From Teredinibacter franksiae (GTDB lineage Bacteria > Pseudomonadota > Gammaproteobacteria > Pseudomonadales > Cellvibrionaceae), in contig NZ_JACJUV010000001.1 of NCBI RefSeq assembly GCF_014218805.1, forward strand, positions 1,304,001 to 1,368,000: 64,000 nucleotides of DNA, in the 5' to 3' direction. This document shows, one piece after another, positions 48,086-58,100 of the stretch. The notes below the pieces were generated by a model. That model saw only the letters and a list, made by a program, of their open reading frames with translations, made no database searches and was not told the origin of the DNA. The translations under genes and the position numbers were made by a program. Position 1 is the stretch's first letter. The number at the start of each line of letters is the position of its first letter.

Positions 48086-48696
48086 ACCAGCACCTCCTCA
48101 AGCTTTTTAACAGCAGACACCGTCACCACAACCTTATCAAAACGAATCAGGCTAACGGGATCAATGCCCTGGACATCACGAACATCTACTTTATGCAAAT
48201 TGCGCGAAGCCAAGTAAAGATTCTCACTTATCTCCTCAGACACAATAAGCACATCAGACAAATCGTACTGCGCTAACTTTTGCAACAGACTTTTGGTTTT
48301 CGGAGCATCCAAATCGAACTCCTCAACAACAACCAAACGATCCTGACGAGCTAACTCAGAAAGGATACAGCGCATTGCGGCGCGATACATTTTCTTGTTT
48401 AGCTTCTGATCGAAGTCCCGTGGCTGAGCGGCAAACGTTACACCACCTGAGCGCCAAATCGGGCTTCGAATAGTACCTGCACGAGCGCGACCGGTACCTT
48501 TTTGGCGCCATGGCTTCTTGCCACCACCGGATACTGCCGCACGATTTTTCTGTGCCTTGGTTCCCTGACGAGCACCAGCCATATAGGCCACAACTGCCTG
48601 ATGAACAAGGTCTTGATTAAACTCTCTACCAAAAGCCGCTTCGGAAACTGCAACAGTACCCTTGGCGCCCTGAGGTGTAGCAATACTTAATTCCAT
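48082..48696 (-). CDS. rplD: 50S ribosomal protein L4
   Basis: Tunnel protein; in E. coli it also represses the S10 operon by acting on its leader. 204 residues: globular ends with the long tunnel loop [33 protein letters not shown]. The leader upstream of rpsJ here is short, so E. coli-style L4 control is doubtful. Confidence 0.98.
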   Translation of the reverse strand: MELSIATPQGAKGTVAVSEAAFGREFNQDLVHQAVVAYMAGARQGTKAQKNRAAVSGGGKKPWRQKGTGRARAGTIRSPIWRSGGVTFAAQPRDFDQKLNKKMYRAAMRCILSELARQDRLVVVEEFDLDAPKTKSLLQKLAQYDLSDVLIVSEEISENLYLASRNLHKVDVRDVQGIDPVSLIRFDKVVVTVSAVKKLEEVLV

Positions 48697-48716
48697 GGTC
48701 GATTCCCCCGGGATAC

Positions 48717-49358
48717 TTAACTGTTACGCAGCTTGATGGCAGGACGAACAATAACGTCTCCACCGGGAGCACCTGGTACGGCACCCTTAATAAGCAGCAA
48801 GTTGCGCTCAACATCGACCCTAACCACTTCCAAATTCTGAGTAGTTGAGCGTTCAGCACCCATGTGACCAGCCATTTTTTTGCCTTTAAAGACGCGGCCA
48901 GGAGTCTGACACATACCAATAGAACCAGGGGCTCGGTGCGAGAGAGAGTTGCCGTGCGTAGCATCTTGCATTGAAAAATTCCAACGCTTTACACCACCAG
49001 CAAAACCCTTACCTTTAGATGTGCCCGTTACATCAACTTTCTGTCCAGCTTCGAAAGCCTCAACAGTAATTTGACCACCAACCTCGAATTCAGAACCAAC
49101 TTCATTACGCAACTCCCAAACACCGCGACCGGCTTCGGTTTGCGCTTTAGCAAAGTGACCTGCTTCCGCCTTGGTAACACGGGAGGCTCGACGAGACCCT
49201 ACGGTTACTTGCACTGCTGCATAACCGTCGGTTTCTACACTCTTAACCTGAGTGATGCGGTTGGGTTCGACCTCAACCACAGTGACAGGAACGGATAAAC
49301 CGTCGTCAGTAAAAATGCGTGTCATACCGCTTTTGCGGCCGACAATTCCAATCGTCAT
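48717..49358 (-). CDS. rplC: 50S ribosomal protein L3
   Basis: Early assembly protein near the peptidyl-transferase centre. 213 residues: [20 protein letters not shown] at the start, and the methylated-Gln region [41 protein letters not shown] 129-nt structured spacer separates it from rpsJ. Confidence 0.98.
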   Translation of the reverse strand: MTIGIVGRKSGMTRIFTDDGLSVPVTVVEVEPNRITQVKSVETDGYAAVQVTVGSRRASRVTKAEAGHFAKAQTEAGRGVWELRNEVGSEFEVGGQITVEAFEAGQKVDVTGTSKGKGFAGGVKRWNFSMQDATHGNSLSHRAPGSIGMCQTPGRVFKGKKMAGHMGAERSTTQNLEVVRVDVERNLLLIKGAVPGAPGGDVIVRPAIKLRNS

Positions 49359-49487
49359 TTCTGTAAACCTCTCAGTGTACGGGGCTTTCCCTCCCGTCCT
49401 AACTTAGGATCGGCGGACCCGCTATGGCCGCCCATTTCAGAGCGTTACACTCTGCCGGCAACTCGCCGACAGAATTTATCTGAAGCT
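49359..49487 (-). promoter_or_regulatory. structured spacer between rpsJ and rplC
   Basis: 129 nt without a gene. It holds the short palindrome TCCTAACTTAGGA (49397-49409), a CAGAG/CTCTG stem with 7-nt loop (49438-49454) and GC-rich stretches able to pair. E. coli has only about 30 nt at this point, so it may carry a control element or processing site. Confidence 0.4.
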
Positions 49488-49799
49488 TTAGCCCAGACTA
49501 ATTTGAACCTCAACACCCGCTGCTAAATCCAGCTTCATCAAGGCATCAACAGTTTTCTCGGTAGGCTCAACAATATCGAGCAACCGCTTATACGTACGAA
49601 TTTCATATTGATCTCGCGCATCTTTATTAACGTGCGGCGAAACCAGAATAGTAAAACGTTCTTTTCGGGTAGGTAAGGGAATAGGACCACGAACCTGCGC
49701 GCCAGTACGTTTCGCTGTTTCAACAATCTCTTGCGTGGAAGCATCAATCAATTTGTGATCAAACGCTTTCAGGCGAATTCGAATACGTTGATTCTGCAT
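49488..49799 (-). CDS. rpsJ: 30S ribosomal protein S10 / antitermination factor NusE
   Basis: Head protein of the 30S subunit and, with NusB, the boxA-binding antitermination factor. 103 residues, the E. coli length: [22 protein letters not shown] and [37 protein letters not shown]. The frame is open to 49832, but MQNQRIR is the family start, with GGAG in reach. First gene of the ribosomal cluster; no tuf gene stands upstream. Confidence 0.98.
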   Translation of the reverse strand: MQNQRIRIRLKAFDHKLIDASTQEIVETAKRTGAQVRGPIPLPTRKERFTILVSPHVNKDARDQYEIRTYKRLLDIVEPTEKTVDALMKLDLAAGVEVQISLG

Positions 49800-49818
49800 C
49801 TGAACCAAACTCCAAACA

Positions 49819-49832
49819 TTTTTAAAGAACAA
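49819..49832 (-). promoter_or_regulatory. boxA-like antitermination element in the rpsJ leader
   Basis: On the minus strand the leader reads TGTTCTTTAAAAATG; GTTCTTTAA at 49822-49830 matches the boxA core of rRNA operons (GCTCTTTAA) at 8 of 9 positions. It lies about 20 nt before the gene for NusE, the protein that binds boxA with NusB. Confidence 0.5.
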
Positions 49833-49874
49833 TCAACCGCGCACAAGTTTAGGGCTGGCTGAAATGAGGGCGCA

Positions 49875-49903
49875 ATTCTAATGACTGGGTCTTACTCTGT
49901 CAA
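49875..49903 (-). promoter_or_regulatory. strong sigma-70 promoter of the S10-spc-alpha cluster
   Basis: On the minus strand TTGACA (49898-49903), a 17-nt spacer and TAGAAT (49875-49880): perfect -35, one mismatch at -10. Transcription should start near 49868, leaving a leader of about 70 nt before rpsJ. Confidence 0.8.
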
Positions 49904-49930
49904 CAAAGAATATGATTAATTTACTAAGAC

Positions 49931-49953
49931 GAAAAAGCCCGCGGAAGCGGGCT
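49931..49953 (-). terminator. terminator of the OmpA-like gene
   Basis: AGCCCGC (49936-49942), GGAA loop and GCGGGCT (49947-49953). On the minus strand TTTTTC follows. It insulates the OmpA-like gene from the ribosomal promoter immediately downstream. Confidence 0.85.
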
Positions 49954-49980
49954 CATTTAAGCGCTATTTATACGGCGGGA

Positions 49981-51402
49981 TTAGCCTTCGGCTAGAGGCT
50001 TAAGGAGCACATCTATACGCCTATTTCGCTTGCGCCCCTCCCGCGTTTCATTGTTAGCGACCGGCCGTGACTCGCCATAGCCATAGGCTTCGCAGCGACT
50101 CGCTGGGAGATCATTCATGTTCACAAGTAGGTATTGGCGTACAGCCTTGGCACGATCCTCAGAAAGGGACTGATTTGACTCAGTACTGCCAAAGGAGTCC
50201 GTATGCCCCTCTATTACAACCGTATACCCGGGGTACATTCGAATAGCGTTTTCAACTTTCTGTAGCAAGCCGTAATTCGCCGCAACGATTTGCGCACTCC
50301 CAGGCTCAAAGTTTAACCCCACCATTCTGACCAGTACGTTTTCACCCTGAGTAAGCACTGACGCTTCATTTCGTCGAAAATACTCCGTTATACGCTGCAA
50401 TCGCTCCTGCGCTTCTTCCTGCTGCTTTAATCTCTGAGAGTGCACCCCAAACTTTTGCTCGAGAGCTGCAAAGTCCTGCTCTAGCGCTGCTGTTTTAGTT
50501 TGCAGCTCACCCAAATCATAAGAATCTTTTTGCAGTTTTTGAATCTGAGTGGTAATCACCTGCACCGGGGCTTCGAAACCCTTGTCAAACTCAGCAACCA
50601 CGTCAAGCTCCCCAGCGACCGCAGCAACCGGCTCTTCATGCTTAAGAATGAGATCCTCCGGCGTCAATTCTTTCTTTTTGAGCGCCTCCAGCTGTTTGGC
50701 CAAATACAAAGCATGTCGAGCTTCGTAGTAGGCCTCTTTTACCAGCGCCCGAGGATAGTCCGTATCATAGCGGTTCTCGCTTAGCTCCTTTTCTGCTGCA
50801 GCCAATAATCGGGTAGCTTTGTCTAACGTTTTAGGTGCGAACTTTTTCACTTTCAATCGGTCAGCTTCTTCAATTTTAGCGCGCGTTTGATTTAGGTAGT
50901 TACCCTTAATCGCTATCAGCTCGGCGTCGCGGTATAGCTTTTCAGCTTCGCCCACCCGCGCCTCTGCCCGCGAACGACTGCCCGTTTCTAGGGTTTTTGT
51001 CGCCAACATAAATTTGGCCTCGGCTTTCTCCCATGTTTTAGCCGCGAGTTTTTCGGCATCCACGCCCTTGGCGTCCGTTCGTGCCTGTATCGTGGTTTTA
51101 AACGATACCTGCGCGACTTTCGAAGCCTTTATCGCAATGCGAAAATTCTTTACTGCCCCGCTAAGGTCGACCTCCACCCGTGCAACCTTATGCCCTTTTT
51201 TATATCGGCGGTCAGCACTGGCATAAAGTCGCGCACCCTCAGCATAACTAACCGGCGCCAACACTTTAGACAATTCATTGTTGGCGTCTTTGAGAGCTGC
51301 ATTCGCCGAGGCAAAAAGGGAGTCACGCAGTTCGTCAGCCCCCACATGACCAACAGCAAGAAATGACAGAAGAGTAAATAGAAGAGCGTTCGTTTTGAAC
51401 AT
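49981..51402 (-). CDS. periplasmic/outer-membrane protein with OmpA C-terminal peptidoglycan-binding domain
   Basis: 473 residues. Residues 1-23 form a Sec signal peptide (ending GHVGA, predicted cut before DEL). About 25-260 is lysine/alanine-rich and helical with repeated DKATRLLAAAEKEL-like segments (DUF4398-like), 285-345 is coiled coil (TAALEQDFAALEQKFGVHSQRLKQQEEAQERL), and about 355-465 is the OmpA-C domain with VVIEGHTDSFGSTESNQSLSEDRAKAVRQYL and YGESRPVANNETREGRKRNRRID. It probably spans from envelope to peptidoglycan. The signal sequence has no lipobox. The ATG at 51402 has AGGAG 7 nt upstream. It appears monocistronic. Confidence 0.8.
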   Translation of the reverse strand: MFKTNALLFTLLSFLAVGHVGADELRDSLFASANAALKDANNELSKVLAPVSYAEGARLYASADRRYKKGHKVARVEVDLSGAVKNFRIAIKASKVAQVSFKTTIQARTDAKGVDAEKLAAKTWEKAEAKFMLATKTLETGSRSRAEARVGEAEKLYRDAELIAIKGNYLNQTRAKIEEADRLKVKKFAPKTLDKATRLLAAAEKELSENRYDTDYPRALVKEAYYEARHALYLAKQLEALKKKELTPEDLILKHEEPVAAVAGELDVVAEFDKGFEAPVQVITTQIQKLQKDSYDLGELQTKTAALEQDFAALEQKFGVHSQRLKQQEEAQERLQRITEYFRRNEASVLTQGENVLVRMVGLNFEPGSAQIVAANYGLLQKVENAIRMYPGYTVVIEGHTDSFGSTESNQSLSEDRAKAVRQYLLVNMNDLPASRCEAYGYGESRPVANNETREGRKRNRRIDVLLKPLAEG

Positions 51403-51598
51403 CAAGGAACTCCTAATGCTTTTTAGTATTGTCGGTGTACTTTACATCAATAAGAGTAACATTACGAAACCCACCAACTACATTAGCCTCGCCAGCATGA
51501 AGACACCCCCACCCCGGATACACGATATTCAGTGGATTTATTTGCTTCGACCCTGTTTTTTTGAAATCGATGGACAACCCAGCACCCACTTGCACTAC

Positions 51599-51634
51599 AG
51601 CATGAGAATAAGCCCAAGCATGAGAATAAACCCA
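51599..51634. repeat. 18-bp tandem duplication
   Basis: AGCATGAGAATAAGCCCA (51599-51616) is followed directly by AGCATGAGAATAAACCCA (51617-51634), one mismatch. It lies in a gene-poor stretch just before the doubtful frame at 51642. Confidence 0.8.
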
Positions 51635-51641
51635 TTAGCTT

Positions 51642-51935
51642 TTGCAAAAAAAAACGTTATCACGCGCTTTAACCAAGGGCCGAGTGCCCGTAAAGCTGGA
51701 ATTATCTGGCATTGAGGGCCACACTTCCGATGAGGCAAAAGCCAAACCCGAATGGGATACTAAAGACAAGAGCCTGCTTATCTATGTCCCGGGCACCCAC
51801 TTTAACGAACATTGGAAAAAGGGCGTAAACACCGAGCTGGCTTCGGGACCCAAATCCTCTGCTATGGAGATGCACTTCGGTTGCATAAATCCAGATCCCG
51901 CATATGCGGGACCCAGAACCCCTGCTAACCACTAA
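51642..51935 (+). pseudogene. doubtful 97-codon frame, possibly a gene remnant
   Basis: The frame from a TTG at 51642 has coding-like codon use (EGHTSDEAKAKPEWDTKDKSLL, VPGTHFNEHWKKG) but no Shine-Dalgarno and no family I recognise, and it runs through a REP-like palindrome into the end of pntB on the other strand. It could be a decayed fragment or chance. Nothing else in 51403-51931 looks like a gene. Confidence 0.2.
51896..51911. repeat. REP-like palindrome TCCCGCATATGCGGGA
   Basis: A perfect 16-bp palindrome 21 nt downstream of the pntB stop. Its shape (CCCGCnnnnGCGGG with CCAGA/ACCCAG flanks) resembles dispersed intergenic palindromes common in gammaproteobacteria. It may stabilise the pntB mRNA end; there is no T-run. 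Confidence 0.6.
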
Positions 51936-53326
51936 TCAAAATTGCGGATAATGCCTTCGACCATTTTCTTCGCATCGCCAAACAGCATCATGGTGTTATC
52001 CCGAAAGAACAGCTCATTCTGCACTCCTGCATAACCGGCCGACATCCCTCGCTTAACAAACAGTACGGTTCGCGCCTTTTCGACATCAAGAATTGGCATT
52101 CCGTAAATGGCGCTTTGAGGGTCAGTTTTAGCCGCGGGGTTTGTCACGTCGTTAGCGCCGATAACAAAGGCAACATCGGCCCCCTGGAATTCACTGTTAA
52201 TGTCTTCCAGCTCAAACACCTCGTCGTAAGGCACATTCGCCTCCGCTAACAATACGTTCATGTGTCCGGGCATACGCCCTGCAACCGGGTGAATGGCATA
52301 CTTAACACTTACGCCAGCCGCTTTTAGGCCATCCGTCATCTCCCGCAGAGCATGCTGCGCTTGAGCCACCGCCATTCCGTAACCGGGCACAATAATGATT
52401 GAACCGGCATTTTTCATAATGAATGCAGCATCTTCGGCACTGCCCTGCTTAACCGCTCGATCCTCAACACCCCCGCTCGCGACGACCTCACTTTCACCAC
52501 CGAAGCCGCCCAGTATCACGCTGATAAAAGAGCGGTTCATCGCTTTACACATAATGTAAGAAAGGATTGCACCCGACGACCCCACCAAGGCACCCGTCAC
52601 AATGAGCGCGTTGTTATGCAATGTAAAACCAATACCGGCTGCTGCCCAACCAGAGTAGGAGTTGAGCATGGACACAACCACAGGCATATCAGCACCACCA
52701 ATCGGAATGATGATTAGCACTCCGATAATGAATGCCAGCAGGGTCATACCCCAAAATATCCAAGGAGACTGATCAGTATAAAACGCCACCATAAGGCCAA
52801 TAATAAGAAGCCCGATAACAGCATTTAGAGGGTGCTGTCCTTTGAATACTACCGGAGCCCCAGACACGAGCCCTTGCAGCTTAGTAAACGCAATAATCGA
52901 CCCAGAAAACGTAATTGCGCCAATCACCACCCCTAAAGACATTTCGATACGACTAACGACAAATATTTGCCCGGTTACATCCAGTAACTTAAACGCTTCC
53001 GGGTTTGAATAAGCTGCTCCAGCCACGAGTACCGCAGCCATACCCACCAAACTATGAAAGGCCGCTACCAGTTGTGGCATAGCGGTCATGGCTATACGGG
53101 AGGCAATGGTCAAACCGATTGCCGCACCAATCGCAAGTGCTACCACGATCCAAGCGTAGGAGGTGATTTCCGGGCTGAGAATTGTAGTCACAATAGCCAA
53201 AGCCATACCCACCATGCCAAGCATATTTCCCTTGCGAGATGTTTCTGGTGAGGAAAGCCCACGCAGTGCCAGCACAAAAAGCACGGAAGCGACCAAGTAG
53301 GCCAATGCAGTTAAATTGGATTCCAT
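51932..53326 (-). CDS. pntB: NAD(P) transhydrogenase subunit beta
   Basis: Membrane and NADP(H)-binding subunit of the proton-translocating transhydrogenase, which reduces NADP+ with NADH at the cost of proton motive force. 464 residues: about nine N-terminal helices, then the dIII nucleotide domain with IIIVPGYGMAVAQAQHALREM, HPVAGRMPGHMNVLLAEANV and FVIGANDVTNPAA. It begins 9 nt after pntAb. Confidence 0.97.
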   Translation of the reverse strand: MESNLTALAYLVASVLFVLALRGLSSPETSRKGNMLGMVGMALAIVTTILSPEITSYAWIVVALAIGAAIGLTIASRIAMTAMPQLVAAFHSLVGMAAVLVAGAAYSNPEAFKLLDVTGQIFVVSRIEMSLGVVIGAITFSGSIIAFTKLQGLVSGAPVVFKGQHPLNAVIGLLIIGLMVAFYTDQSPWIFWGMTLLAFIIGVLIIIPIGGADMPVVVSMLNSYSGWAAAGIGFTLHNNALIVTGALVGSSGAILSYIMCKAMNRSFISVILGGFGGESEVVASGGVEDRAVKQGSAEDAAFIMKNAGSIIIVPGYGMAVAQAQHALREMTDGLKAAGVSVKYAIHPVAGRMPGHMNVLLAEANVPYDEVFELEDINSEFQGADVAFVIGANDVTNPAAKTDPQSAIYGMPILDVEKARTVLFVKRGMSAGYAGVQNELFFRDNTMMLFGDAKKMVEGIIRNFD

Positions 53327-53335
53327 TGATTTCCC

Positions 53336-53623
53336 CTATGACTTCTTCTTTTTATACATTGCAAGCATGCGCTGAGTCACCGCAAAGCCACCAAAAATAT
53401 TCACCGCTGCAAGAATCACAGCAACAAACCCCAGCGCCTTGGCTAAACTAAATTCAGCAGGCCCGGTCGCCACCAAAGCGCCGACTATAATCACACTCGA
53501 TATCGCGTTGGTTACCGCCATCAATGGTGTATGCAGTGCCGGCGTCACGCTCCAGACAACGTAATACCCAACAAATACAGCCAAAACAAAAATCGATAAT
53601 TGAGATACAAAATCACCCTGCAT
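53336..53623 (-). CDS. pntAb: NAD(P) transhydrogenase subunit alpha, part 2 (membrane)
   Basis: 95-residue membrane protein with three helices (FVLAVFVGYYVVWSV, LMAVTNAISSVIIVGALVA, ALGFVAVILAAVNIFGGFAVTQRML). It corresponds to the C-terminal part of E. coli PntA. Two nt separate it from the pntAa stop. The split alpha subunit is the three-gene arrangement known from Rhodospirillum and pseudomonads. Confidence 0.95.
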   Translation of the reverse strand: MQGDFVSQLSIFVLAVFVGYYVVWSVTPALHTPLMAVTNAISSVIIVGALVATGPAEFSLAKALGFVAVILAAVNIFGGFAVTQRMLAMYKKKKS

Positions 53624-53625
53624 AT

Positions 53626-54792
53626 TTATGCCTCCTCTGCTTTCTGATCGCTAAACTGCGGGTGCACAACAACACCGTCGTGAGCCAACAGGGTTGCCGC
53701 TATGATTTCATCGCTCCAATCGAAGCTAAGCGCTCCACTTTCGCCATCAACATGCGGCGCAATAAAACTGTAGAGATTGCGTGAATAGAGCGAACTCGTA
53801 TCCGCCGCTAGGCGCGCAGGCATATTAATAACACCCACTATTTTTACACCATTAACCTCTACCACCTCACCGGGCTCAGAGAGTGTGCAATTACCGCCTT
53901 GCTCAACGGCCAAATCGACAATTACCGAGCCCGCACGCATGGACTTGACCATATCGTCATCAATAAGGGTCGGCGCCTTAACCCCCGGAATAAGTGCGGT
54001 GCAAATAGCGATGTCGTTTTTCGCCAAGGTAGCGGCTACCAACTCCGACTGCTGCTTTTTAAAGTCTTCGCTCATTTCTTTGGCGTAACCACCGGCGGTT
54101 TCAGCATTAGCTGTTTCCTCCGATTCAACCATAACAAATTTTGCCCCAAGGCTTTCTACCTGCTCTTTTGCAACAGGTCGAACGTCCGTAGCGCTAACAA
54201 TAGCACCCAGTCGCTTAGCCGTAGCGATTGCCTGCAAGCCAGCCACACCAGCACCTAGCACCAGTACTTTTGCGGGTGCCACTGTTCCCGCAGCCGTCAT
54301 CATCATAGGCATGGCGCGCTCATACTCAAACGCAGCCTCTAACACTGCACGATAACCTGCTAGGTTACTCTGAGAACTTAGTACGTCCATGGTTTGCGCT
54401 CGCGTGATACGCGGCACCATCTCCATTGCCATAGCCGTTACACCTGCTGTGGCGTATTGCTTAACAGATTCAGGACAGGAAAAAGGAGAGAGTACAGAAA
54501 TAAGCGCAGCACCCGGTTTCATCAGGCCTAGCTCATCAATTTCCCCCTCACCAGCAAGAAGTGGGCGCTGAACTTTCAATACGATATCCGCATCTTTCAG
54601 CAGCACCGCAGGATCATCAACAATGACTGCACCCGCGGCCACATAATCCTCATCACTTATACGGCTGGCAATTCCAGCCCCTCGCTCAATAGCGATAGTT
54701 TGCCCCAGCTTAATAAATTTCTTCACCGTTTCCGGTGTTGCCGCAACACGCTTTTCATGAGCGCGGCGCTCTTTCAGTACTGCAATTTTCAT
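53626..54792 (-). CDS. pntAa: NAD(P) transhydrogenase subunit alpha, part 1 (NAD-binding)
   Basis: Soluble NAD(H)-binding dI domain. 388 residues starting MKIAVLKERRAHEKRVAATPETVKKFIKLG. The Rossmann motif VLVLGAGVAGLQAIATAKRLGAIVSATDVRP and the SSQSNLAGYRAVLEAA segment are clear. First gene of pntAa-pntAb-pntB. No strong promoter hexamers are evident in the 54793-54900 stretch upstream. Confidence 0.96.
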   Translation of the reverse strand: MKIAVLKERRAHEKRVAATPETVKKFIKLGQTIAIERGAGIASRISDEDYVAAGAVIVDDPAVLLKDADIVLKVQRPLLAGEGEIDELGLMKPGAALISVLSPFSCPESVKQYATAGVTAMAMEMVPRITRAQTMDVLSSQSNLAGYRAVLEAAFEYERAMPMMMTAAGTVAPAKVLVLGAGVAGLQAIATAKRLGAIVSATDVRPVAKEQVESLGAKFVMVESEETANAETAGGYAKEMSEDFKKQQSELVAATLAKNDIAICTALIPGVKAPTLIDDDMVKSMRAGSVIVDLAVEQGGNCTLSEPGEVVEVNGVKIVGVINMPARLAADTSSLYSRNLYSFIAPHVDGESGALSFDWSDEIIAATLLAHDGVVVHPQFSDQKAEEA

Positions 54793-54904
54793 GTGCTCCC
54801 CCGTTTGCAGATAACGCGACCAAAGAATACGAGTATCGCCTATAAATCGTATTGACCTATAGCATACTGGGAATCAATTATGTGAATAAATGGAAGCAAT
54901 ATAC

Positions 54905-54926
54905 AAAAACGCCCCAAGAATGGGGC
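54905..54926 (-). terminator. likely terminator downstream of the PL11 lyase gene
   Basis: CGCCCCA (54910-54916) and TGGGGCG (54920-54926) form a stem with a 3-nt loop; on the minus strand it runs into GTTTTTG. It is about 250 nt from the lyase stop, so the transcript would have a long 3' end. Confidence 0.6.
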
Positions 54927-55176
54927 GCATGAAGAAGTTAAGAAGGATCCGACCAAAGGCCTCTAGGCGAGAAACCCAACAAATAGAGCATCGGCTTGGC
55001 AGGGGTATGCTATTACTGGGTATAAACAACGTCCTTGTCACTCAATAGGCACTGCGTAGGTGCGCAATCGACGACCCAAAAGCATTTAGTCGGAAAACAA
55101 CTATAACGGGTGCAGCCAACCTTCAAAAGAGACAAATTGTCGCACCCATTATTCGCTGAAAAACTAATACGCCACC
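54927..55176. other. non-coding stretch after the PL11 lyase gene
   Basis: No credible gene. GGGTGC and GCACCC (about 55108-55147) can close a loop that contains the small palindrome GACAAATTGTC. Otherwise nothing recognised. Confidence 0.4.
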
Positions 55177-58100
55177 TTACTCACAGACCGCACCAGAAAC
55201 TGTCGGCACCTCTGAAGTGTCGCCACCTTCGCCCTGAAAGCCAAACTCAACCGACTGGCCTGGCGCAATAGACGCATTCCAACCCATATCCGCAGCCGTG
55301 TATGGGTTACTCCCACCAACACTTGCATTCCAACTACCCGCCAATGAAGCCCCACCGGAATAATTCCAGCTCACCTGCCAACCATTAATCGGTGAAGAAC
55401 CATTATTGGTTAAAGTGATTGCGCCCGTAAATCCACTGCCCCAGTTATTGGAAACGGAGTAAATGCAGGCTACGGCCCCACCACCAGTATCAGGTGTTGG
55501 CTCTACCGTTGGTGTGGCGGTGGGCTCTGCCGTTGGCGTTGCGGTGGGCTCTGCCGTTGGCGTGGCGGTAGGCTCTGCCGTTGGCGTTGCGGTGGGCTCT
55601 GCCGTTGGCGTTGCGGTGGGCTCTGCCGTTGGCGTTGCGGTGGGCTCTGCCGTTGGCGTTGCGGTGGGCTCTGCCGTTGGCACGGGAATAACCGTACCAT
55701 CGCAATTACCGCCTACTGGGCTCTCACCCGAAATTGATAAATAGTCAATGTTAGCCAAACCTGCAGAAGATACCGCTCGCAATGCCACAAGATGATTACC
55801 TGCCGACAACTGCAAGGACAAGTCAGGAGAATCAACGTAGCTCGTCCAGCCGCCGCTAGCCGTCATATCGTAGCTTCCCATGATTTCAGAATTAACCAGT
55901 AAGTTGGCCAGACGCTCACCGGAAGAGCCATTCGCAAACCGCGTACGAATAAGGTAAGTGCCCGCCGTAGGTATGTTAATAGCGTACCCAATGGTCTGGT
56001 CTACCGCATTCGTAGTATTGGCGTAACCAGAGCCGGTGAAGCCAGCATGGTCAGCTTCAATCGCACCATCGACGTAGCAATAGCCGTCATCATATTCCTG
56101 CAGTAATAGAGTCGCCTGGCCAGGCAACGGCAGAGCCGCTTCGGCACCGCCAGTATTGTAAACAGTAGAATCTGCGGCGGTAATCTTTACCCAATAATGG
56201 TAGGTAGAGCCGGCTTCCGCAGTGACATCCGTATAGCTTCGATCGTATGCACCCAAACTGGCAATCCGAATACGACCCGCAGGGTCAGCGTCGGTATCTC
56301 GGTAGACCTCCTGAACGGCAATGTCATCAATGTTCGACACACTCCAGGAAAGCTGTACCGAAGAGCCGACAACAAGTGTGTTGAGCGCAGCACTACCCGG
56401 CACCTGTACGTTCCCACCCACAGGGTTGAGAGATGCCATAGCCGGCATATTCATATCATAACCGAGAAAGAAAGACGGATGAGGAGGCTGGTTATAAGCC
56501 GCATTTTGCCACGCAATTGCCGCGCGATATTGCAGGTCATGCATCAGCGTTCGAATACGATGACTAGATTCAACCGTCGAAGTGAACAGTAATAATGAAG
56601 TATTACTACTATCACGCCAAAGTATCTCTTCGCGCCAGTCTCCCAGAATATCGGCCGAGAGCGAAGGCGTCGCTTTGGTACCGTTATTCGATGCAGCGCC
56701 GTAATTGGACGCACTCAACAAGGTTTGCAGTGAAGACGAGGAGTAATTCCACTTACTTACTGTAGTGTTATCGAGTATTTCACGACCTAGATCGCCATCC
56801 CAATAGGCGGCAAAGTTTTTGGGTGAGGGGGCTGACGACGATATTTGCGCGCCTTGCGCAGTATATAAACCACCTCGCGACGACCAAGCCTCATAACCCG
56901 AGTAGCGCGGGTCGATATCCATGGCCACACCGCGACCAACATCGGCACCCTCTCCAGAGGCACCCCAAATAACCTGTCCTGTTGCGCCATCATGCATTTC
57001 ACTGCCGTAGTCACCATAAGAGGAAGGTGTTTCATGCACCATATACACTTCAATACCGGGCCGATTAGGGTCCATGTCAGAGGCGTGTAAGGCGTCGCCG
57101 TGACCGATCCCCATGGAGTACATACCAGAGCCGTCATCATCAATAGCCGCTGCACCAAAGATCACCTCTTGCCTGCCATCGCTGTCTACATCGGCAATAC
57201 TCAGGCTGTGTGCACCCTGACCACGATAAGCGCTGTAACCATTATCTGAATCAAATACCCAGCGTGAAGAAAGCTGGCCATTACGCCAGTCCCAGGCGGC
57301 TACAACCGCTCGAGTATAATAACCACGACTCATTATCAAGCTAGGCTTTTCACCGTCTAGCCATGCAAGACCAGCGAGAAAGCGATCCACTCGATTGCCG
57401 TAGTTATCTCCCCACGAAGACACAGCACCCCGAGCAGGAACATAATCAGTTGAGGCCAGCTCGCGGCCAGTACTACCTTCAAAAACAGTGAGGTACTCAG
57501 GCCCGCTCAGAATGTAACCGGCAGACGTTCGATAATCGGCCGAACTGTTTCCAATGACGCTACCCTGACCGTCGACACTGCCATCAGATGTACGGCAAGC
57601 AACCTCGGCTAAGCCATCACTATCAAGATCGTAAACAATAAACTGCGTGTAGTGGGCGCCCGCGCGAATATTGCGGCCAAGGTCGATACGCCACATATGG
57701 GTGCCGTCTAGCTCGTAGGCATCTAAAAACACATTGCCCGTATACCCTGAATGGGCATTATCTTTAGCATTTGAGGGGTCCCACTTCAACACAATTTCGT
57801 ACTGACCGTCGCCATCGAGATCGGCAACACTGGCGTCGTTAGGCGAGTAGGTGTAAGCCACCCCATCCGGTGTAGTGCCACCCGACGGCCTCTGCAGAGG
57901 GATGCGCTTGTAAATATCAGACCAAACCTCAACAGCAGAAGAGGCTGACTGCTCCTGACCGTTAACCACCGCCGCTACAGCGTACAAACTGGAAGCACTG
58001 CCTGAAGAATCGAGATAATTAGTACGATCCGTTATCGGGGCAGCGTTAACGAGGGTGCCGTTCCTATAAAGATTAAACCCTACGCCATCATCTTCGTACC

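Noticed and set aside
49800..49868. E. coli-type L4-responsive S10 leader
   Set aside because: The predicted leader is only about 70 nt, far too short for the E. coli structure.
55463..55744. Frames of 65-93 codons on both strands in the linker of the lyase gene
   Set aside because: Low-complexity translations of the 24-bp repeat in other frames of a clear gene.
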